A stretch of DNA of 35,293 nucleotides, from the NCBI GenBank assembly GCA_036005125.1, contig DASYQV010000077.1, positions 1 through 35,293 of the forward strand. The letters run 5' to 3'. A program made the translations under genes and the position numbers. Positions 23,984-31,690 of the stretch are shown piece by piece. The notes below the pieces were generated by a model. The model was given only the letters and a program-made list of their open reading frames with translations. It was not told the origin of the DNA and did no database searches. Position 1 is the first letter of the stretch, and the number at the start of each line of letters is the position of its first letter. Source of the stretch: DASYQV01 sp036005125. GTDB lineage: Bacteria > Acidobacteriota > Vicinamibacteria > Vicinamibacterales > UBA2999.

Positions 23984-24763
23984 ATGATCGACTCGCATTG
24001 TCATCTGGCCGGAGAGGAATTCGCCGACGACCTGCAGGACGTCGTCCATCGTGCCATCGCCGCAGGCGTGACGGCAGCGCTCGTCGTCGTCGCGGCCGAC
24101 GATGACGCGGAGTACGAGCGGGCCCATCGCGTTTCGCAGGCATGGCCGCAGGTGCGCTTTGCCATCGGTGTGCATCCACACGCGGCAGGCAAGTACGGCG
24201 ACGATCCCCCTGAGGCCTCCCGCCTGACGGACCTGAAGCTGCAAGCAGAGCGCGACGCGCGCGCGGTCGGCGAGATCGGCCTCGACTATCACTACGACTT
24301 CGCTCCGCGCGACGTGCAGCAGGCGGTCTTCCGCGAACAGATCCGGCTCGCGCGCCGGCGTCGGCTGCCGCTGGTCATTCACACGCGGGAGGCCGAGGAC
24401 GACACCTTCCGCATTCTCGCGGAGGAATCGGTCGGCGAGGTCGGCGGCGTTTTTCACTGTTTCACGGGCGATCGCGCGATGGCGCGGCGTGCGCTCGACA
24501 TCGGCTTCCACCTCTCGCTCGCGGGCATCGTGACGTTCCCCCGCGCGTTCGAGCTGCACGAGGTGGCGAAGCTCGTCCCGCTCGATCGCCTGCTGATTGA
24601 AACCGACAGCCCGTTCCTTGCGCCAGTCCCGCACCGCGGGACCCGCAACGAGCCCGCGCACGTCACGCGCGTCGCCGAAGCGATCGGTCAACTGCGCGGC
24701 ACCGACGGTGCGGCCATCGGCCAGGCTGCACGCGAGAATTTCGAGCGACTGTTCAGGCCGTAA
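23984..24763 (+). CDS. tatD: TatD family metal-dependent hydrolase
   Basis: Protein of 259 residues with the metal-dependent hydrolase TIM barrel. Metal ligands appear in order: H5 and H7 in DSHCHL, the Glu of GEIGLDYHYD, VIHTREA, FHCFTGD and the Asp of LIETDSPFLAP. TatD proteins are 3'-5' exonucleases or D-aminoacyl-tRNA/DNA-acting hydrolases; YcfH-like relatives often sit next to metG, as here. The start ATG lies ten bases after the repeat element. Confidence 0.94.
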   Translation: MIDSHCHLAGEEFADDLQDVVHRAIAAGVTAALVVVAADDDAEYERAHRVSQAWPQVRFAIGVHPHAAGKYGDDPPEASRLTDLKLQAERDARAVGEIGLDYHYDFAPRDVQQAVFREQIRLARRRRLPLVIHTREAEDDTFRILAEESVGEVGGVFHCFTGDRAMARRALDIGFHLSLAGIVTFPRAFELHEVAKLVPLDRLLIETDSPFLAPVPHRGTRNEPAHVTRVAEAIGQLRGTDGAAIGQAARENFERLFRP

Positions 24764-24831
24764 GTCCAACGTTCTCCAACGATTAGCTGTGCCTCCGCGC
24801 GTTGACACTCCGCGCGCAGTTATGGTCTGAT

Positions 24832-25030
24832 GGTCCAGCTTTGTGGACCCTTTGGTCGAAGACGATGGTGGCGCCCCGTGGATGCGCCACACCGTGACAC
24901 GAACGCGCCAAAATTTGTTTCGCGACACGAGGCGCGTTCGTGTCACTAACGTGACAGCGTCCTTGGGACACGGCGCGGCCAACGCGGGCGACATATCATG
25001 GTTTGGTTGCGGCGTTGGCCGCGCCGTGTC
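24832..25030 (+). promoter_or_regulatory. Four consecutive perfect stem-loops between tatD and the polyprenyl synthase gene
   Basis: Stem 1: GGTCCA (24832-24837) with TGGACC (24844-24849). Stem 2: GTGGCGC (24868-24874) with GCGCCAC (24884-24890). Stem 3: 16 bp perfect, GTGACACGAACGCGCC (24894-24909) with 24931-24946, 21-nt loop. Stem 4: 19 bp perfect, 24967-24985 with 25012-25030, 26-nt loop. GTGACA at 24951-24956 can also pair with TGTCAC at 24941-24946. This could be a structured leader RNA, a terminator array or paired palindromic elements. The 297-base gap (24764-25060) holds no convincing ORF. Confidence 0.85.
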
Positions 25031-25060
25031 TTGCTGGCGGTTCTGGTGGAGCGCTCTCAG

Positions 25061-26074
25061 TTGATACATCCCACCAATCCCATTGCGCAGACCTCGGCGG
25101 CGGCGCTCGCGCTGATGTTCGAACCCATTCGCGACGATCTTCGTGAGGTCGAACGCGAGTTCGCCCGTCACGTCCAATCGCAGGTCCAGCTGATTCCGAC
25201 GATCGGCCATTACATTCAGAACAGCGGCGGCAAGCGCGTCCGCCCCGCCGTGCTGTTGATGACGGCGCGGATGAGCGGATATCAGGGTGAGCGCGCCATC
25301 CTCTACGCCTCCGTCGTCGAGTTCATCCATACCGCAACGCTCGTTCACGACGACATCATCGATGAATCCGAGCTGCGTCGCGGACAGCAGGCCGTCCACT
25401 CGCGGTGGGGCAACGACATCACGGTCCTGCTCGGCGACTTCCTCTACATCAAGTCGATGTCGCTCGCGCTCACGCAGGACAACCTGGAGATCATCCGGCT
25501 GCTCTGCGAGGTGACGCTCCGGATGATCGAAGGGGAGCTCTTCCAGCTCACCAAGAACGGGGTGGTCGATCTCACGGAGGAAGAGCACTTCGACATCATC
25601 CGGCGGAAGACCGCGTACCTCTTCGCGGGCTGCGCGCGCATCGGCGGCATGCTTGGCAACACGACGCGCGAGCAGCAGGACGCGCTCTGGGACTACGGCT
25701 TCAACATCGGGATGGCGTTCCAGATCGTGGACGACCTGCTCGACTTCACCGGCGACGAGGACCTGCTCGGTAAGCCTATTGGCGGCGATCTTCGGGAGGG
25801 GAAGATGACGCTCCCGGTGATCCATCTCCTGCACCGCGCCGACGGCCACGCCGACGCGCTGATCCGCCAGGTGGTGCGCGAGCGCGCGGTGAGCCAGGAC
25901 GCGTGGCGCGAGCTTCGAAGGCTGCTCGCGCAATATGGATGCGTCGAGTACGCGTACCGCGCGGCTGTTGATTTCGTCGAGCGTGCCAAGCAGGCACTCT
26001 ACGCGTTCCCGGCGGGAAGCGAGCGCGTCGCGCTCATGGCGCTGCCGGATTACGTACTCTCACGCGATCGGTGA
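25061..26074 (+). CDS. Polyprenyl diphosphate synthase
   Basis: Trans-prenyl chain elongation enzyme of the IspB/HepT/FPS type, 337 residues, making the long prenyl tail of a quinone or a carrier lipid. The first Asp-rich motif is HDDIIDE with D97, D98 and D101; the second is VDDLLDF with D224, D225 and D228. GGKRVRP near the N-terminus binds isopentenyl diphosphate. A TTG at 25061 is chosen because GGTGGAG lies about nine bases upstream. The ATG at 25115 (MFEPIRDDL) is the alternative and is closer to the conserved start, but has no ribosome binding site. Chain length cannot be read reliably. Confidence 0.92.
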   Translation: MIHPTNPIAQTSAAALALMFEPIRDDLREVEREFARHVQSQVQLIPTIGHYIQNSGGKRVRPAVLLMTARMSGYQGERAILYASVVEFIHTATLVHDDIIDESELRRGQQAVHSRWGNDITVLLGDFLYIKSMSLALTQDNLEIIRLLCEVTLRMIEGELFQLTKNGVVDLTEEEHFDIIRRKTAYLFAGCARIGGMLGNTTREQQDALWDYGFNIGMAFQIVDDLLDFTGDEDLLGKPIGGDLREGKMTLPVIHLLHRADGHADALIRQVVRERAVSQDAWRELRRLLAQYGCVEYAYRAAVDFVERAKQALYAFPAGSERVALMALPDYVLSRDR

Positions 26075-26080
26075 TCACGC

Positions 26081-26211
26081 GGCTTAAGACTTAGGGCTTA
26101 AGGCTTACAGGCTTGGGTCAAGCCTGCTTGAGCCTTCGGCTTTAAAAACGTAAGCTGAAGCCTGAGGCCCGAACCTGAGCCCCCTAAGCCTTAAGCCCTG
26201 AGCCCTAAGCC
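26081..26211. repeat. GGCTTAAGG-type inverted repeat before ligA
   Basis: Left arm 26081-26107 and right arm 26185-26211 are reverse complements apart from a few A/G transitions. Both are built from iterated GGCTTA/GGGCTTAAGG words. The inside (26108-26184) carries further AGCCT/AGGCT palindromes. It starts seven bases after the polyprenyl synthase stop and ends five bases before the ligA TTG. Confidence 0.85.
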
Positions 26212-26216
26212 CAGAG

Positions 26217-28226
26217 TTGTCCAATCCCGCCGAACGCATCGCCGAGCTCCGCGCCCTTATTCGTCACCACGAAGAGTGCTACTACGTTCTCAACGCGCCT
26301 GAGATCGCGGACGCCGAGTTCGACGAGCTCGTGAAGACGCTCGAGCGTCTCGAAGCGGAGAACCCCGATCTCGTCACGGCGGATTCCCCGACGCAGCGCG
26401 TTGGTGGACGACCCGTCGAGGGATTCGCGACCGTCGAGCACGCGCACCCCATGCTCAGCCTCGACAACGCATACTCCGAGGACGAAGTACGAGCCTTCGA
26501 CGAGCGCGTGCGCCGCGGTCTCGGCGAAACCGGAGCGGTGCCCGACCGGGTGCCCTACGTCACCGAGCTGAAGATCGACGGCCTGAGCATCGCGCTCACG
26601 TACACCGACGGGCAACTGGTTCGCGGCGCGACGCGCGGAGACGGCGTGCGCGGCGAGGACGTGACCTCGAACGTCCGGACCATCCGCGCGATTCCCCTTC
26701 GACTGAAGGACGGCGTACCCGGCACCGTGGAGGTTCGCGGCGAAGTCTATCTGCCGCGCCAGGCATTCGAGCGGATCAATCGTCAGCGTGAGGAATCGGG
26801 CGCACCGCTCTTCGCCAACCCGCGGAATGCGGCCGCGGGAACGATGCGGAACCTGGATCCAACGCTCGTGGCGAAGCGCGGGCTCAGCGCCTTTGTCTAC
26901 CAGATCGTGGGCCGCCGTGTGACGACGCACGGCGAGACGTTGGAGCAGCTGCGCCAGTGGGGGCTGCCGGTCGAGCCGAACTGGCGCCGCTGCACGGGGC
27001 TCGAGGAACTGCTCGCGTTCTGCCACGAATGGCAGGAGAAGCGGCGTTCGCTCGACTTCGAGACCGACGGGGTCGTCATCAAAGTCGATGCGCTGGGGCT
27101 TCGGGAGCGGCTGGGCAGCACGTCGAAGTTCCCGCGCTGGGCGCTCGCCTTCAAGTTCCCCGCCGAGCAGGCTACGACAATTCTTCGGAAGATCGCCGTG
27201 AACGTTGGCCGCACCGGCGCGGTGACGCCGTACGCGATCCTCGAGCCGGTCCGTCTGGCCGGATCGACGATCTCGATGGCCACACTGCACAATGCCGACG
27301 ACGTCGCGCGCAAGGATCTGCGCGAGGGCGATACGGTGATCATCGAAAAAGGCGGCGACGTCATTCCCAAGGTCGTCGCCCCGATTCCGAGCAAGCGTCC
27401 TCCAGAAGCCGTTCCCTGGACGATGCCGACTGCGTGCCCGGCCTGCGGCAGTCAGCTGCACAGGCCGGAGGGGGAGGTCGTCTGGCGCTGCGAGAACACA
27501 TCGTGTCCGGCGAAGCTGCAGCGTGGTCTCGAGCATTTTGCCTCGCGGTCCGCGATGAACATCGACGGGCTCGGCGAATCGTTGATTGCGCAGCTGATCG
27601 AGACCGGGCTCGTCAAGGACTACGCCGATGTCTATGGGCTCACGGCAGCCCGACTCGAGCAGCTCGAGCGGATGGGTAAGAAATCGGCGGCAAAGGTCCT
27701 GACGCAGATCGATCGAAGCCGGACGAACGAGTTCTGGCGGCTCATCTATGGCCTCGGGATCCGGCACGTCGGCGAACGGGCGGCGCAGGTGATCGCACGC
27801 GCATTTGGCTCGATGGACGCCCTGATGGCAGCCACGACCGAGCAACTAGAAGGCACGCACGAGATCGGTCCCGTGCTGGCCGAATCGGTTCGAAGCTGGC
27901 TCGATGAGCCGAGGAATCGCGAGTTGGTCGCCCGATTGCGGGCCGCTGGCGTCCGTATGGAAGTGCCGCCCGAGGAGCGTGTGACGGCCGCCCCTGACGG
28001 GCCGCTGGCGGGCCGGACCTACGTGCTGACGGGAACGCTCGCGTCGATGACACGTGAGGAGGCCGGCGCGGCTCTCGAGCGACTCGGCGGGAAAGTTGCA
28101 GGATCGGTCAGCCGGAAGACGACGGGAGTGATTGTGGGGGCCGACGCCGGGAGCAAGGCTGACAAAGCGCGCGATCTTGGCGTTCCCACTCTCGACGAAG
28201 CCGCCTTCCTCAAGCTGATCTCATAG
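26217..28226 (+). CDS. ligA: NAD-dependent DNA ligase LigA
   Basis: Seals nicks in replication and repair using NAD. It has 669 residues, the normal length. Domains in order: Ia (AELRALIRHHEECYYVLNAP), adenylation domain with the catalytic lysine K119 in ELKIDGLSIAL, OB fold, Cys4 zinc finger (C407, C410, C425, C430), helix-hairpin-helix region, and a C-terminal BRCT domain (about 590-669, GRTYVLTGTLASMTREEA). The start is a TTG at 26217 with no good ribosome binding site, only five bases after a palindromic repeat. No ATG or GTG is available before conserved sequence begins. Confidence 0.97.
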   Translation: MSNPAERIAELRALIRHHEECYYVLNAPEIADAEFDELVKTLERLEAENPDLVTADSPTQRVGGRPVEGFATVEHAHPMLSLDNAYSEDEVRAFDERVRRGLGETGAVPDRVPYVTELKIDGLSIALTYTDGQLVRGATRGDGVRGEDVTSNVRTIRAIPLRLKDGVPGTVEVRGEVYLPRQAFERINRQREESGAPLFANPRNAAAGTMRNLDPTLVAKRGLSAFVYQIVGRRVTTHGETLEQLRQWGLPVEPNWRRCTGLEELLAFCHEWQEKRRSLDFETDGVVIKVDALGLRERLGSTSKFPRWALAFKFPAEQATTILRKIAVNVGRTGAVTPYAILEPVRLAGSTISMATLHNADDVARKDLREGDTVIIEKGGDVIPKVVAPIPSKRPPEAVPWTMPTACPACGSQLHRPEGEVVWRCENTSCPAKLQRGLEHFASRSAMNIDGLGESLIAQLIETGLVKDYADVYGLTAARLEQLERMGKKSAAKVLTQIDRSRTNEFWRLIYGLGIRHVGERAAQVIARAFGSMDALMAATTEQLEGTHEIGPVLAESVRSWLDEPRNRELVARLRAAGVRMEVPPEERVTAAPDGPLAGRTYVLTGTLASMTREEAGAALERLGGKVAGSVSRKTTGVIVGADAGSKADKARDLGVPTLDEAAFLKLIS

Positions 28227-28329
28227 GCCTCAGGGATCAGGCCTCAGGCCTCAGGGCTGTCTCAGGCATCAGGCCTGACACGCTGGGGCCTGAGACGGCC
28301 CTGATCTCTGAGGCCTGATTCCTGAGCCC
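28226..28329. repeat. ~100-bp inverted-repeat element, copy B
   Basis: Left arm 28226-28260 has the same 35-nt layout as copies A and C; right arm 28295-28329 is its imperfect complement. The 34-nt loop differs from the other copies. The last base of the ligA TAG stop is the first base of the element. Its right end lies three bases before the -10 of the HtrA gene. Confidence 0.92.
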
Positions 28330-28332
28330 TCG

Positions 28333-28338
28333 TATAAT
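28333..28338 (+). promoter_or_regulatory. -10 element of the HtrA gene (leaderless arrangement)
   Basis: A consensus TATAAT is followed by six bases and then the ATG at 28345, so transcription would start at the start codon. The -35 position falls inside the right arm of inverted-repeat copy B and shows no consensus. Confidence 0.6.
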
Positions 28339-28344
28339 GACCCC

Positions 28345-29847
28345 ATGACGCGGCGGTTCCTCATCGCAACCGTCTTCCTCACCGCAACGGTTGCTTTCCT
28401 TGTTGGCCTCATCGTTGCCGGGTCGATGTCGCCGTCACGCGCGGTCTCGGCCCCGCCGCCGGCTGCGCCCGCGCCGGCCCGGACATCCCCGCCCAGTGTG
28501 GTGCTGGCGCCGGGAGCTGTCTCGTTTGCGGACATCGCTGAGCGTCTGAACCCTGCGGTCGTGAACATAGATGCGACGGCCCGCGGCAGCGAGCGCCGGA
28601 GCCGCCGCTTCGGCTTGATGCTGCCCGACCGTCCCGATCTGTTCGAGCGCCCATTCGAGCGCGAGCGCGAAGGGCCGCGCAAGGGAACCGGAACCGGCTT
28701 TGTCGTCGATCCTCTCGGCTTCATCCTGACCAACCATCACGTCATCGATGGCGCCGACCGCATCATCGTGCGCCTGACCGACGGGCAGAACCTGCGCGCG
28801 CAGCGCATCGGATCGGATCCCGACACCGACATCGCGCTCATCAAGGTCGAGTCGGCGAAGGCGCTGCCACATGCGACGCTCGGGAATTCCGATTCGCTGC
28901 GCGTCGGCGAATGGGTCTGCGCGATCGGCAATCCGCTGGCGTACGAACACACGGTGACGGTTGGCGTGGTCAGCTTCGTCGGACGCAAGCTGTTCGATCA
29001 GTCGCTCGACAATTACATTCAGACGGATGCGGCCATCAACTTCGGCAACAGCGGCGGCCCGCTGATCAACGCGCGGGGCGAGGTCATCGGCATCAACGCC
29101 GCGATCAGCTCCCGCGCCAGCAACATCGGTTTCGCGGTGCCGATCAACCAGGCGAGCGCGATCCTGCCGCAGCTGCGCGACCGGGGCCGCGTCTCCCGCG
29201 GCTACATCGGCGTCGCGCTCAAGGATGTCGATTCCGATCTGCAGCAGTCGCTGGGGCTCAAGAGCTCGCACGGCGCGCTCGTCCAGGACGTCACCGCGGG
29301 CTCGCCCGGCGCGCGCGCCGGCGTGCGCACCTATGACCTGATCGTCGCCGTGGACGGGAAGCCGGTCGTCAGCAACGACACCTTGATCCGCGAGATTGCC
29401 GCGCGTCAGCCCGGATCGGTGGCGGCGCTGCAAATCATCCGCGACGGCCGGACGATGACCGTGCCGGTCAAGCTCGCCGAACGTCCAGCCCGCGACCGGT
29501 ATTCCCGTGATCTGATCCAGGAGGAGCACCAGTCCCCGACCCAGCACGGCCCGGCCCTCGGGCTCAGCGTTCGCGAGCTCGATCGCGAGTTCGCAGGCCG
29601 CCTGCGCCTTCCGTCGGATCTCGAGGGCGTCGTCGTCTCGCGCGTGGAGCCGATGAGCCCCGCGTTCGACGCCGAGATCGAGCGCGGCCACATCGTCCTC
29701 GAGATCAATCGTCACCCTGTGCGCACCATCGACGATTTCCGCCGACTGACCTCGTCCGCCCGCCCGGGCGACGTGCTTGCCGTCTACCTGTACATCCCCG
29801 AGATCCAGCAGCGCAGGTTGAGCACCGTCCGCATCGACGAACGGTGA
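28345..29847 (+). CDS. HtrA/Deg-family serine protease with two PDZ domains
   Basis: Periplasmic quality-control protease, 500 residues, with an N-terminal signal or anchor helix (about 5-27) and a Pro/Ala linker. The trypsin-like triad is H132 (TNHHVID), D162 (DPDTDIALIKV) and S236 (NFGNSGGPL). PDZ1 covers about 285-380 (GYIGVALKDV...AGVRTYDLIVAVDGKPV). PDZ2 covers about 395-490 and ends in a strand-rich tail. Typical for DegP/DegQ/DegS-like proteins; two PDZ domains favour the DegP/DegQ architecture. It appears to have its own leaderless promoter. Confidence 0.95.
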   Translation: MTRRFLIATVFLTATVAFLVGLIVAGSMSPSRAVSAPPPAAPAPARTSPPSVVLAPGAVSFADIAERLNPAVVNIDATARGSERRSRRFGLMLPDRPDLFERPFEREREGPRKGTGTGFVVDPLGFILTNHHVIDGADRIIVRLTDGQNLRAQRIGSDPDTDIALIKVESAKALPHATLGNSDSLRVGEWVCAIGNPLAYEHTVTVGVVSFVGRKLFDQSLDNYIQTDAAINFGNSGGPLINARGEVIGINAAISSRASNIGFAVPINQASAILPQLRDRGRVSRGYIGVALKDVDSDLQQSLGLKSSHGALVQDVTAGSPGARAGVRTYDLIVAVDGKPVVSNDTLIREIAARQPGSVAALQIIRDGRTMTVPVKLAERPARDRYSRDLIQEEHQSPTQHGPALGLSVRELDREFAGRLRLPSDLEGVVVSRVEPMSPAFDAEIERGHIVLEINRHPVRTIDDFRRLTSSARPGDVLAVYLYIPEIQQRRLSTVRIDER

Positions 29848-29865
29848 TAAACCTGTTTTTCGTAG

Positions 29866-29908
29866 GCCGTATCTTTTAGATGCGGCACGCCGGGTGTAAA
29901 GACCCGGC
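29866..29908 (+). terminator. Two adjacent hairpins after the HtrA gene
   Basis: Hairpin 1 spans 29866-29886: GCCGTATCT with AGATGCGGC, loop TTT, one G-T pair. Hairpin 2 spans 29889-29908: GCCGGGT with ACCCGGC, loop GTAAAG. They start 19 bases after the stop. Neither has a T run, so intrinsic termination is uncertain, but position and stability fit a 3' end. Confidence 0.5.
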
Positions 29909-29984
29909 CTGCGTACGCAGAGTGTTTAGACCCCTCGCAGGCGCCCGATGCAGTATCTTCGTGATGCTGGTGTATCCGTAGCGT

Positions 29985-31385
<1,401 letters not shown>

Positions 31386-31690
31386 ACCTTCCGAGGGACC
31401 TCATGTCTGCCCTGTGGCGACGTGTTTACGCTCGTAGGCCGGGCGCAGCGAAGCCGCATTGAACGCGCCGGGCTTGCCCGATCCCGGCCTTGTTTGCCGG
31501 GAGGAGACAGCAAGTCTCGACGGCGCCACATCCGGCGGCACCGAGTTGCCAATTTCCAGCCGGTCAGTTTAGGATGGCGGCGCTTTTTATCGTTTCATTC
31601 GGACAACTGAGTGGCATGAAGGCGCGCGAGCAGCTGGCGCGGCCGTCTCGTGTCTGGCGCAATCTTGTTCTCTTACAAGGGAGGCCGAAC
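31386..31690 (+). other. 305-bp intergenic region upstream of the TonB-dependent receptor
   Basis: No convincing gene. It holds a GTAGGCCGGGC segment with imperfect complementary GCCCGG/CCCGGCC parts (about 31435-31505). It ends with a very strong Shine-Dalgarno (AAGGGAGG) seven bases before the receptor start. I looked for a sigma-54 GG/GC pair downstream of the response regulator and saw none that fits the spacing. Confidence 0.5.

Noticed and set aside
23819..25933. 704-codon open frame on the minus strand across tatD and the polyprenyl synthase gene
   Set aside because: It spans two well-supported genes, a repeat element and hairpins, and has no recognisable domain.
31386..31690. Sigma-54 promoter for the TonB receptor, next to the sigma-54 activator
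   Set aside because: TGGCGC near 31660 is followed by TTGTT without the GC dinucleotide at the right spacing; no acceptable -24/-12 pair was seen.
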